Source: an uncultured Bacteroides sp. (GTDB lineage Bacteria; Bacteroidota; Bacteroidia; Bacteroidales; Bacteroidaceae). From it: a stretch of DNA of 64,000 nt. A model generated the notes under the pieces. The model worked only from the letters and a program-made list of their open reading frames with translations, made no database searches and was not told where the DNA came from. The translations under genes were made by a program, and so were the position numbers. Location of the stretch: positions 1 through 64,000 of the forward strand of contig CASDXF010000012.1 in the NCBI GenBank assembly GCA_949285075.1, in the 5' to 3' direction. Shown one piece after another: positions 19,267 through 27,527 of the stretch (its first letter is position 1; the number at the start of each line of letters is the position of its first letter).

Positions 19267-19808
19267 AAAAATAGACCATGCTGAAAAACGGAACATTTTA
19301 TGCGCTCAGAAACGCGATAATTCCGACCGGGCTACGGCCCGGACGAAAAGAACGCGCAGAATCGGCGTTAGCGAAATTCAGGATGTCAGCGTATCGGGAT
19401 AGTTTGAAATATATGGATACAGATTCGGGGATAATGCTTTCTTATAGTTTGCGTTATTCTTTATAACGCATAAAATGGACAAATCTTTCCTGTTCGGGAA
19501 AAAGAGTCAACGGGAAGTGAAAAAGTGTGAAATGCCGTCAGAATGGCGGGAGTAGGGACTCTTCGTCCGAGAAGTAGGGCGATGGCTCGCAAGCTATAGG
19601 GCTACCGCTCGCGAGAAATAGGGCCGCGGCTCGCAAGAAATACACCTTTCTTTCTTCTCTTTTAAACCTCCAGAATTGCATATTATGCGTTTTTCTGCAT
19701 AAAATCCCGGTTCTTATGCACTTTTTATACGCTTTTTATGCAGGCTAATCGCCGGAAACGAAAGTTTCAGCGCATTTTGCTTCAGGCGAAATCTTAAAAA
19801 TAGACCAT
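19267..19808 (+). repeat. Dispersed repeat element, copy 1 (about 540 bp)
   Basis: The unit starts and ends with the same 13-mer, AAAAATAGACCAT (19267-19279 and 19796-19808). Inside, in order: a 62-codon frame (19278-19466, MLKNGTFYALRNAIIPTG...), a 22-bp tandem array (three units at 19568-19633, each carrying TAGGGC and a GCTCG/CGAG dyad) and an AT-rich part with several ATGCA/TGCAT palindromic words (19675-19745). Copy 2 lies inverted at 26647-27177 and a diverged copy 3 at 55164-55697. The two small frames are 54/62 identical, but no family is recognised, so I do not call a gene. It is flanked by unrelated sequence on both sides. Confidence 0.85.
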
Positions 19809-19954
19809 TTTTGCGCATGAATTGCAGAGGCGTTCAGGTTCTCCCTAAGACCGGTGTGGCAGGAGGTTGCTCGCTTGCGGTGCATGATGTCCGGGCGTTG
19901 CCGGACGCTTCGTCTTTCTTGTGGACGGAGGGCGCTTCGGGCGGATTTTAACGA

Positions 19955-20002
19955 CAATAATTGATAACAAGGGTTAAATATCACGCTTGTTATCAATTAT
20001 TG
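19955..20002. promoter_or_regulatory. Perfect 17-bp inverted repeat upstream of the 20048 gene
   Basis: CAATAATTGATAACAAG at 19955-19971 pairs exactly with 19986-20002 around a 14-bp spacer. No T tract follows, which makes an operator or leader hairpin more likely than a terminator. A near-consensus -7 box, TACATTCG, follows at 20016-20023, ahead of the ATG at 20048. Confidence 0.55.
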
Positions 20003-20047
20003 CGTAATTAATGCCTACATTCGCATATAAAAAAGTGAAAAACCGAC

Positions 20048-20695
20048 ATGGAGCAGAAACTGTTGACGGAAATAGAACTGGATGTTCAAGAACTGAAGTG
20101 CCTGATGAAATCGTTCGCTCAGGAGCCGACTTTTATTCTGGCGGAGCTGCTAAAGCGCAACATCGCGCAGTTGAAAGGGCGTCTGGGACAATTGTCGGAG
20201 GTGGTGGATTCTGTTCAGTTGCTTTGTCCCCCTCCCGTTCCTGAAACTCCCCGGGCGGATGAGTCCAAAGGAAAAGACCCCGTCTTTATCGTGACGCAAC
20301 CGGAAAGCGATGAGACGGTCGAGGCGGAGAAATCGGAGGAGAAGGAGGAAGAACACGGAGCGGAAGAGGTAAACGGCGAGGAACAGAGCGATGCGCCGGA
20401 GGTTAAGCCTGCTGAGGAAGAGCGTAAACACGCTGCGGTATTGGGCGAAAGCCTGAATGCGCATACCGGAGGGCTGCGCCGGTTCATCAGCCTGAACGAC
20501 TCTTTCCGCTTCTCCCACGAGTTGTTTGGCGGCGATAGCGAGTTGATGAACCGCGTGATAGAACAGGTGTCGGCGATGAGCTCTTGCGAGGCGGCCATCG
20601 CTTTTATCACTTCAAAGATGAAGGTGAGCGCCGAGGACGAAATCGCCGCGGAGTTCGTGGAGTTAATCAGGAAATATTTTAATCAATCGGCGTAA
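20048..20695 (+). CDS. Conserved Bacteroidales protein of unknown function upstream of rsmI
   Basis: The 215-residue protein has no signal peptide. Residues 1-60 are helical (LLTEIELDVQELKCLMKSF), 70-135 are a highly acidic, proline- and glutamate-rich linker and 140-215 a helical domain containing LRRFISLNDSFRFSHELFGGD and MSSCEAAIAFITSKMKVSAED. I recognise the C-terminal motif as recurring in Bacteroidales hypotheticals but know no function. Its stop is 2 nt before rsmI, so the two are an operon. Confidence 0.7.
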   Translation: MEQKLLTEIELDVQELKCLMKSFAQEPTFILAELLKRNIAQLKGRLGQLSEVVDSVQLLCPPPVPETPRADESKGKDPVFIVTQPESDETVEAEKSEEKEEEHGAEEVNGEEQSDAPEVKPAEEERKHAAVLGESLNAHTGGLRRFISLNDSFRFSHELFGGDSELMNRVIEQVSAMSSCEAAIAFITSKMKVSAEDEIAAEFVELIRKYFNQSA

Positions 20696-20697
20696 AG

Positions 20698-21387
20698 ATG
20701 GGAAAGTTGTATGTTGTCCCTACTCCGGTGGGGAATCTTGAGGACATGACTTTTCGGGCCGTTAAGGTGTTGAAGGAGGTCGACCTGATTCTGGCGGAAG
20801 ATACCCGCACTTCGGGCGTGCTGCTGAAGCACTTTGAAATAAAGAAGCCGATGCTTGCTCACCACAAGTTCAATGAGCATAAAACGGTGAAAAGCGTCGT
20901 CGACAGGATAAAGGGAGGCGAAAACGTGGCCTTAATATCCGACGCGGGTACGCCGGGCATCTCCGACCCGGGATTTCTGGTCGTTCGCGAGTGCGTGCGC
21001 AGCGAAATAGCCGTAGAGTGTCTTCCGGGAGCGACCGCCTTTGTGCCGGCGTTGGTCTCGTCGGGAATACCTGACGAGCGGTTTTGCTTCGAGGGCTTTC
21101 TCCCCCAGAAGAAGGGACGGCAGACACGGCTAAAGGCGTTGCAGGAAGAGCGGCGCACGATGGTCTTTTACGAGTCGCCCTACCGGTTGCTGAAGACCCT
21201 GACACAGTTCGCCGAGTTTTTCGGTGCGGAGCGTAGAGTTTCCGTGTCAAGGGAGATTTCCAAGATTCACGAGGAAACGGTCCGCGGGACGTTGGCGGAG
21301 GTGATAGCTCACTTTACCGCCGTTGAACCGCGGGGAGAGATAGTAATAGTGCTTGCAGGAATAGACGAGTCAAGTAATCCATTTTAA
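20698..21387 (+). CDS. rsmI: 16S rRNA (cytidine-1402 2'-O) methyltransferase
   Basis: RsmI methylates C1402 of 16S rRNA at the ribosomal P site using S-adenosylmethionine. The 229-residue protein shows the tetrapyrrole-methylase fold signature: LYVVPTPVGNLEDMTFRAVKVL at the start, AEDTRTSGVLLKHF, LISDAGTPGISDPGF and LPGATAFVPALVSSG. It is somewhat shorter than the proteobacterial protein, lacking the extra C-terminal domain, as usual in Bacteroidetes. Start ATG lies 2 nt after the previous stop. Confidence 0.94.
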   Translation: MGKLYVVPTPVGNLEDMTFRAVKVLKEVDLILAEDTRTSGVLLKHFEIKKPMLAHHKFNEHKTVKSVVDRIKGGENVALISDAGTPGISDPGFLVVRECVRSEIAVECLPGATAFVPALVSSGIPDERFCFEGFLPQKKGRQTRLKALQEERRTMVFYESPYRLLKTLTQFAEFFGAERRVSVSREISKIHEETVRGTLAEVIAHFTAVEPRGEIVIVLAGIDESSNPF

Positions 21388-21407
21388 AAACGTAAAATTA
21401 TAGACGT

Positions 21408-22262
21408 ATGAAAAAATCAGTAGCTTTATTAGTATGCGCCGCCATATTCGCTTCGTGCAATGGCATCAAGGGTGGAAAAGACCTGAAGGCGGAAAACGAT
21501 TCTTTGTTGATGGAGTTGACCCAACGGAATGCCGAGCTGGATGACATGATGGGAACCTTCAATGAAATACAGGAGGGATTTCGTAAGATTAGCGCGGCGG
21601 AGAGCCGTGTAGACTTGCGGCGGGGAACGATTAGCGAGAACTCCGCAAGCGCCAAGCAGCAGATTATATCCGACATAGAGTTTATCACCAAGCAGATGGA
21701 GGATAACAAGAACCAGATAGAGAAGTTGCAGAATCAGCTGAAGAACAGCAAGTATGAGTCCTCGCAGCTGAAGAAGGCCGTAGAGTCGCTCACTGCCGAG
21801 CTGAAGGCGAAAGAGCAGCGCATTCAGGAGCTTCAGGCTGAACTGGCGACCAAGAATATCCGCATTCAGGAGCTGGACGCGGCGGTAAGCGACTTGTCGG
21901 CGCAGAAAGAGAGTCTGGCCGCCGAGAACGAGGAGAAGGCCAAGACCGTAGCCGCTCAGGAGAAGAGCCTGAACGCCGCGTGGTTCGTGTTCGGTACGAA
22001 ATCGGAACTGAAGGCGCAAAAAATCCTTCAGAGCGGGGACGTGCTGAAGAACGCGGACTTCAACAAGGATTACTTCACGCAGATTGACATCCGTACGACG
22101 AAGGAAATCAGACTTTACTCCAAGCGTGCGGAGTTGCTGACGACGCATCCGGAAGGCTCTTACGAACTGGTTAAGGACGACAAAGGACAGCTGACGCTAA
22201 AGATTACCAAACCGACGGAGTTCTGGAGCGTATCCAAGTATCTTGTCATTCAGGTGAAGTAA
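21408..22262 (+). CDS. Coiled-coil lipoprotein, function unknown
   Basis: The 284-residue protein has a lipoprotein signal (lipobox IFASC, Cys17), a long coiled coil from about 25 to 190 with heptad Leu/Ile and repeated LQAELATKNIRIQEL-type units, and a small globular C-terminus (AAWFVFGTKSELKAQKIL, TEFWSVSKYLVIQVK). It probably sits in the periplasm attached to a membrane. Role unknown; the layout recalls tethering proteins. It follows rsmI by 20 nt and is closed by a terminator. Confidence 0.75.
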   Translation: MKKSVALLVCAAIFASCNGIKGGKDLKAENDSLLMELTQRNAELDDMMGTFNEIQEGFRKISAAESRVDLRRGTISENSASAKQQIISDIEFITKQMEDNKNQIEKLQNQLKNSKYESSQLKKAVESLTAELKAKEQRIQELQAELATKNIRIQELDAAVSDLSAQKESLAAENEEKAKTVAAQEKSLNAAWFVFGTKSELKAQKILQSGDVLKNADFNKDYFTQIDIRTTKEIRLYSKRAELLTTHPEGSYELVKDDKGQLTLKITKPTEFWSVSKYLVIQVK

Positions 22263-22300
22263 AGAATCAGCGTTAAGGCTGAAAGCATAGTATCTCATTA

Positions 22301-22341
22301 ATGCGCCAATCTCTGGACAAAGGATATTGGCGCATTTTATT
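22301..22341 (+). terminator. Terminator of the 20048-rsmI-lipoprotein operon
   Basis: An 11-bp stem AATGCGCCAAT (22301-22311) pairs with 22327-22337, followed by TTATT. It falls 38 bp after the lipoprotein stop. Confidence 0.75.
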
Positions 22342-22361
22342 ATCCTCCCTTTCACGCGACA

Positions 22362-23054
22362 ATGAAGTATAAGAACCTATTTTTCGACCTCGACGACACG
22401 CTCTGGGACTTTACCCGCAACGCGAGGGAGTCGTTGGAGGAAGCCTACCAACGGCAGGCGTTTCACCGCTTCTTCACCTCGTTCGAGGAGTTTTACGCCT
22501 TGTATAAGAAAACGAACCTTGAGCTTTGGCGGGAATACGGGGAGGGACGCATCACCAAAGAGGAGCTGAACGCGGAACGGTTTCGCTATCCCCTCCGTTC
22601 GGTGGGCGTGGAGGATGACGAATTGGCAGAACGCTTTTCCGCTGACTTCTTCTCCATCATCCCTACCAAGAGCAGGCTAATGCCTCACGTCCGGGAAGTC
22701 TTGCGGGAACTGGCTCCTCGCTACAACCTTTATATCCTCTCCAACGGATTCAGGGAATTGCAGTTCCGCAAGATGGAGTCGGCCGGTATAAAGGACTACT
22801 TCAAGCGGGTGATTCTGTCCGAGGACATCGGGCTGCACAAGCCGCGCACGGAAATTTTCCACTTCGCCCTGTCGGCCACCCAGTCAGAAACAGGCAATTC
22901 GCTGATGATTGGCGACAATTGGGATGCCGATATTGTGGGCGCGCGTGACGCCGGAATATGTCAGGCTTTTTATAATGTGGAAGGACGCACGCCGCTTCCG
23001 TTCCGTCCCACCTACGAACTGCGCTCGCTGCTCGACCTGCTGAAATACATATAA
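22362..23054 (+). CDS. YjjG-like HAD pyrimidine 5'-nucleotidase
   Basis: The 230-residue protein is a HAD hydrolase with cap type C1: motif I FFDLDDTLWDF, motif II LYILSNGF, motif III lysine in IGLHKPRTEIF and motif IV MIGDNWDADIVGARDAG. This set and length match the YjjG/TIGR02254 nucleotidase subgroup, which removes phosphate from non-canonical pyrimidine nucleotides. Cytoplasmic. It stands alone between a terminator and the hflX promoter. Confidence 0.85.
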   Translation: MKYKNLFFDLDDTLWDFTRNARESLEEAYQRQAFHRFFTSFEEFYALYKKTNLELWREYGEGRITKEELNAERFRYPLRSVGVEDDELAERFSADFFSIIPTKSRLMPHVREVLRELAPRYNLYILSNGFRELQFRKMESAGIKDYFKRVILSEDIGLHKPRTEIFHFALSATQSETGNSLMIGDNWDADIVGARDAGICQAFYNVEGRTPLPFRPTYELRSLLDLLKYI

Positions 23055-23123
23055 CATTGCGTCCCGCATTGAGTATCGCTAATCCGCCTAAAGCGTTTTT
23101 TCCTATAACAATATGATGGTGGT

Positions 23124-23158
23124 TTTGTATTCATTGAAGGTACTTTTTACTATATTTG
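23124..23158 (+). promoter_or_regulatory. Promoter of hflX
   Basis: TATATTTG at 23151-23158 is a perfect -7 box. A TTTG lies at 23124-23127, 23 bp upstream, slightly longer than usual. The start codon of hflX is 24 nt downstream of the box. Confidence 0.7.
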
Positions 23159-23181
23159 CGCCACATTATTTATATTAGGGT

Positions 23182-24429
23182 ATGAAAGAATTTGTAATCT
23201 CTGAGGCTCAGGTAGAAACCGCCGTACTCGTAGGACTCATCACTCAGACACAGGATGAACGGAAGACGAACGAGTATCTGGATGAGTTGGCTTTCCTTGC
23301 CGAGACGGCGGGGGCGGTGGTGGTGAAGAGGTTCACGCAGAAACTGCCGATGGCCAATTCGGTGACGTACGTGGGTAAGGGTAAGTTGGAAGAAATAAAG
23401 CAATATATTCATGACGAGGCGGAAGAGGAGCGGGAAATCGGTATGGTTATCTTCGATGACGAGCTTTCGGCCAAGCAAATCAGAAACATTGAAGCGGAAC
23501 TGAAAGTGAAGATATTGGATCGTACTTCGCTGATACTTGACATTTTCGCTATGCGGGCGCAGACGGCTAACGCCAAGACGCAGGTGGAACTGGCCCAATA
23601 TAAATACATGCTGCCGCGCTTGCAGAGGCTGTGGACGCACTTGGAACGTCAAGGAGGCGGCTCGGGAAGCGGAAAGGGCGGCTCCGTGGGACTCCGCGGA
23701 CCGGGTGAGACGCAGCTCGAAATGGACCGACGCATCATCCTCAACCGGATGTCGCTGTTGAAGAATCGGTTGGCTGAAATCGACAAGCAGAAGGCTACGC
23801 AGCGGAAGAACCGGGGCCGACTGATTCGGGTAGCGTTGGTGGGATATACCAACGTGGGGAAATCAACGATGATGAATCTGCTCTCGAAAAGCGAGGTGTT
23901 TGCGGAGAACAAGCTGTTCGCCACACTGGACACCACGGTGCGCAAGGTCATCATCGACAATCTGCCTTTCCTGCTGTCCGATACGGTAGGGTTCATACGT
24001 AAGTTGCCTACCGATTTGGTAGACTCGTTCAAGTCGACATTGGACGAGGTAAGGGAGGCTGACTTGTTGCTGCATGTGGTGGACATCTCGCATCCCGGCT
24101 TCGAAGAGCAAATCGAAGTGGTGAACAAGACGTTGGCCGACATAGGTAGTGGCGGCAAACCGATGATTTTGATATTTAACAAGATAGACGCTTACACTTA
24201 CATAAAGAAGGCGGAAGACGACCTTACCCCCAAAACAAAAGAGAACTTGACATTGGAAGAACTGATGAGGACGTGGATGGCGAAGATGGAGGACAGCTGC
24301 CTCTTCGTATCGGCTCGGGAGCGGATAAACATCGACGAGCTGAAGCGTGTAGTTTACCAAAAAGTGAAAGAACTGCACGTGCAGAAGTATCCTTATAATG
24401 ACTTCCTCTATCAGGATTACGAAGAATAA
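23182..24429 (+). CDS. hflX: Ribosome-associated GTPase HflX
   Basis: HflX binds the 50S subunit and splits stalled or hibernating ribosomes. The 415-residue protein has its N-terminal HflX domain (TVGKGKLEEI-type segment VTYVGKGKLEEIKQYI), the glycine-rich linker ending LRGPGETQLEMDRR, and the G domain: G1 GYTNVGKST, G3 DTVGFIRKLP, G4 NKID, G5 VSAR. Full length. Preceded by a consensus promoter, transcribed alone or with the DUF4954 gene 91 bp downstream. Confidence 0.94.
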   Translation: MKEFVISEAQVETAVLVGLITQTQDERKTNEYLDELAFLAETAGAVVVKRFTQKLPMANSVTYVGKGKLEEIKQYIHDEAEEEREIGMVIFDDELSAKQIRNIEAELKVKILDRTSLILDIFAMRAQTANAKTQVELAQYKYMLPRLQRLWTHLERQGGGSGSGKGGSVGLRGPGETQLEMDRRIILNRMSLLKNRLAEIDKQKATQRKNRGRLIRVALVGYTNVGKSTMMNLLSKSEVFAENKLFATLDTTVRKVIIDNLPFLLSDTVGFIRKLPTDLVDSFKSTLDEVREADLLLHVVDISHPGFEEQIEVVNKTLADIGSGGKPMILIFNKIDAYTYIKKAEDDLTPKTKENLTLEELMRTWMAKMEDSCLFVSARERINIDELKRVVYQKVKELHVQKYPYNDFLYQDYEE

Positions 24430-24520
24430 GGTTACGGCCGAAGGGGAATAGCCGGGACGTGGGGTTCGTGGCCTGCTTTCCCCGACGGAGGAGGCATAGT
24501 TTAAAATAAAACGTTAAAGT

Positions 24521-26515
24521 ATGGATTATCGCAAGCTGACTGAAGACGAGGTGCTTCAGCTAAAAAGTCAGTCCTGCTTGGCTGACGATTGGGGGAACGT
24601 GTGGGTGGCCGAGGGCTTCAACGGGGAGTTCGTCCACCATACCCGCTTCTCGGGAGAGGTGAAACTGGGAGTGTTCGACGGGGAATTTACACTGCCGGGG
24701 GGAATAAAGAAGCATTCAGGGTTGAGGCATGTCACCCTGCACAACGTGACGGTGGGCGACAACTGCTGCATCGAGAATATTCAGAACTACATCGCCAACT
24801 ATGAGATTGGACACGACACCTTCATCGAGAATGTCGATATCATCCTCGTGGACGGGGTGACGAAGTTCGGCAACGGTGTGGAGGTGGCCGTACTGAACGA
24901 GACGGGAGGCCGGGAGGTGCTTATCAACGACAAGCTCTCGGCGCATCAGGCTTACATTCTGGCTCTGTACAGACACCGGCCGGAGCTGATTAACCGCATG
25001 AAGGAAATCACCGACTATTACTCAAACAAGCACGCCTCCGCCACAGGAACGATAGGAAGCCACGTGATGATTCTCAATACAGGCTCTATCAAGAACGTGC
25101 GTATAGGTGACTACTGCCGCATCAGCGGGGCGTGTCGGCTGACGAACGGAAGCATCAACAGTAATGTGACGGCTCCCGTACACATCGGCGACGGGGTTAT
25201 CTGCGACGACTTTATCATCTCTTCGGGCTCGGAGGTGGACGACGGCACGATGCTGACCCGCTGCTTCGTGGGGCAGGCGTGCAAACTGGGGCACAACTAT
25301 TCGGCCTCGGATTCGCTCTTCTTCAGCAACTGTCAGGGCGAGAACGGGGAGGCGTGCGCCATCTTTGCGGGGCCTTTCACCGTGACGCACCACAAGTCGA
25401 CGCTCCTCATCGCGGGGATGTTCTCGTTCATGAACGCCGGTTCGGGGTCGAACCAAAGCAATCACATGTACAAGTTGGGGCCTATCCATCAAGGCACGTT
25501 GGAGCGTGGGGCGAAGACCACGTCGGACTCATACGTGCTGTGGCCCGCACGGGTGGGAGCCTTCTCGCTCGTCATGGGAAGGCACGTCAACCATGCCGAC
25601 ACGTCTGATTTGCCTTTCTCCTATCTTATAGAGCAAAGGAACACGACTTATCTGGTCCCCGGTGTCAATTTGCGTAGCGTGGGTACGATACGTGATGCGC
25701 AGAAGTGGCCTAAGCGTGACAAGCGCAAAGACCCCAACCGATTGGACTACATTAATTATAATCTGCTCAGTCCTTACACCATACAGAAAATGTTGAAAGG
25801 AAGGGCGATTCTGAAGGACTTGAAGCGGGTATCGGGCGAGACTTCGGAGATTTACTCCTTCCAAAGCGCGAAGATTAAGAATTCTTCGCTAAACAAGGGT
25901 ATCGTCTTCTACGAGACGGCTATACACAAGTTCCTCGGCAACTCTATCATTAAGCGGTTGGAGGGCATCAACTTCCAGAGCGACGAGGAGATTCGCCAAC
26001 GCCTGAAACCAGATACGGAGACGGGCCACGGCGAGTGGGTGGATGTCTCGGGACTTATCGCTCCCAAGAGCGAGGTGGACCGCCTGCTCGACGGCATAGA
26101 GAACGGAACTATCAACCGCCTGAAGAGTATTAACGCCTGCTTTGCCGAGATGCATGAGAACTACTACACGTACGAGTGGACTTGGGCCTACGACAAGATA
26201 CAGGAGTTCTACGGCTTCAACCCGGAGACCATCACGGCGCATGACGTGATAGCCATTGTCCGTGCGTGGCAGAAGGCGGTCGTAGGGTTGGACCGTATGG
26301 TGTACGAGGATGCCAAGAAAGAGTTCTCACTTTCGTCAATGACGGGCTTTGGGGCCGACGGTACGCGCGACGAGAAAAAGTTGGACTTCGAGCAGGTACG
26401 GGGAGATTTTGAAAGCAACACTTTTGTCACTGCGGTATTGAAGCATATAGAAGACAAGACCGCGTTAGGTGATGAACTGATACATCGCATGGAACTTGTT
26501 GAACCGAAAAATTGA
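24521..26515 (+). CDS. DUF4954 family left-handed beta-helix protein
   Basis: The 664-residue protein contains long runs of hexapeptide-like turns (for example VTLHNVTVGDNCCIENIQNYI, IKNVRIGDYCRISGACRLTNGSI, VHIGDGVICDDFIISSGSEV), giving a left-handed beta-helix like those of acyl- and nucleotidyl-sugar transferases, then a mostly helical C-terminus from about 430. It matches the Bacteroidetes DUF4954 family, whose reaction is unknown. No signal peptide. Followed by two hairpins. Confidence 0.8.
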   Translation: MDYRKLTEDEVLQLKSQSCLADDWGNVWVAEGFNGEFVHHTRFSGEVKLGVFDGEFTLPGGIKKHSGLRHVTLHNVTVGDNCCIENIQNYIANYEIGHDTFIENVDIILVDGVTKFGNGVEVAVLNETGGREVLINDKLSAHQAYILALYRHRPELINRMKEITDYYSNKHASATGTIGSHVMILNTGSIKNVRIGDYCRISGACRLTNGSINSNVTAPVHIGDGVICDDFIISSGSEVDDGTMLTRCFVGQACKLGHNYSASDSLFFSNCQGENGEACAIFAGPFTVTHHKSTLLIAGMFSFMNAGSGSNQSNHMYKLGPIHQGTLERGAKTTSDSYVLWPARVGAFSLVMGRHVNHADTSDLPFSYLIEQRNTTYLVPGVNLRSVGTIRDAQKWPKRDKRKDPNRLDYINYNLLSPYTIQKMLKGRAILKDLKRVSGETSEIYSFQSAKIKNSSLNKGIVFYETAIHKFLGNSIIKRLEGINFQSDEEIRQRLKPDTETGHGEWVDVSGLIAPKSEVDRLLDGIENGTINRLKSINACFAEMHENYYTYEWTWAYDKIQEFYGFNPETITAHDVIAIVRAWQKAVVGLDRMVYEDAKKEFSLSSMTGFGADGTRDEKKLDFEQVRGDFESNTFVTAVLKHIEDKTALGDELIHRMELVEPKN

Positions 26516-26575
26516 GGATGAGGAATAGTCTTGCGCTCTTTTTCTTTTTTTTAAGCGGAAAAGCGCAATGCGACA

Positions 26576-26613
26576 AAGCTCGGCGGCACGTCTAATGCCG
26601 CCGAGCTTGTTTT
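26576..26613 (+). terminator. Terminator after the DUF4954 gene
   Basis: A perfect 12-bp stem AAGCTCGGCGGC (26576-26587) pairs with 26597-26608 and is followed by GTTTTAAA. A second weaker hairpin (TTGCGCT/AGCGCAA) lies just upstream near 26531-26568. Between this and the repeat at 26647 there is nothing else. Confidence 0.75.
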
Positions 26614-26646
26614 AAAGCGTAGGAAATGAATCCTTTTATACGGTAA

Positions 26647-27177
26647 ATGGTCTATTTTTAAGATTTCGCCTGAAACAAAATGCACTAAAACTTTCGTTTC
26701 TGGCGATTAGTCTGCATAAAAAGTGCATAAAAACCGGGATTTTATGCAGAAAAACGCATAATATGCAATTTTAGAGGTTTAAAAGAGAAGAAAGAAAGGT
26801 GTATTTCTTGTGAGGCGCGGCCCTATTTCTCGCGAGCGGTAGCCCTATAGCTCGCGAGCCATCGCCCTACTTCTTGGACGAAGAGTCCCTACTCCCACCA
26901 TTCTGACGGTATTTCACACTTTTTCACTTCCCGTTGACTCTTTTTCCTGAACAGGAAAGATTTGTCTATTTTACGCATTATAAAGAATAACGCAAATTAT
27001 AAGAAAGCATTATCCTCGCATCGGCATCCATATGTTTTAAACTATCCCGATACGCTGACATCCTGAATTCCGCTAACGTCGATTCTGCGCGTTCTTTTCG
27101 TCCGGGCCGTATCCCGGTCGGAATTATCGCGTTTCTGAGCGCATAAAATGTTCCGTTTTTCAGCATGGTCTATTTTT
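26647..27177 (-). repeat. Dispersed repeat element, copy 2 (inverted)
   Basis: This is copy 1 in reverse orientation, nearly identical along its length, bounded by ATGGTCTATTTTT at 26647-26659 and 27165-27177 (complement of the copy 1 end repeat). It carries the 62-codon frame on the minus strand (27166-26978) and the 22-bp array at about 26798-26885. Homology with copy 1 stops within about three bases of the end repeats on both sides. Together the copies form inverted repeats of more than 530 bp around 19809-26646. Confidence 0.85.
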
Positions 27178-27356
27178 CATCTCTTCTTGCGTGCGTTTCT
27201 CTTCTGGTTTAGAGAATGGAGCCTCTGATGAAGCGGAGGAAAAAAGAAGAGGGAAGAAAGCTGTCGTGGTGAGGTTGGCTCGCCGTCGAATAAGCGATAA
27301 ACCGGGAGTATGAAGGTAAATTGAACTGAATTTGCCATTTTTTGACCGGATTTTGC

Positions 27357-27405
27357 TTGTTTCATTTTGTGCTTATATATTAATTTGCGATATGATTAAT
27401 CATAT
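27357..27405 (+). promoter_or_regulatory. Possible promoter and 16-bp palindromic operator of the sulfatase locus
   Basis: TTG at 27357-27359 and TTAATTTG at 27380-27387 give a weak -33/-7 pair with 20-bp spacing (the -7 has T for the conserved A). Directly after it, ATATGATTAATCATAT at 27390-27405 is a perfect palindrome, overlapping the expected transcript start. No other candidate is visible between the repeat and the first gene at 27528. Confidence 0.4.
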
Positions 27406-27527
27406 ACATGCGCAGAATATTATGATTGAAGCAAGAGAAAAATAGAGTTTTGTTTTTTGATAAGGAAGAAAGATTGTATGGAAAGGATAACCTTAAAACT
27501 ACATTTACTAATTTAAACAGAGAAATA

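Noticed and set aside
19568..19633. CRISPR array
   Set aside because: The 22-bp units are directly joined without spacers, unit number is three or four, and no cas gene is in the window. The same holds for the 23-bp array at 36526-36695.
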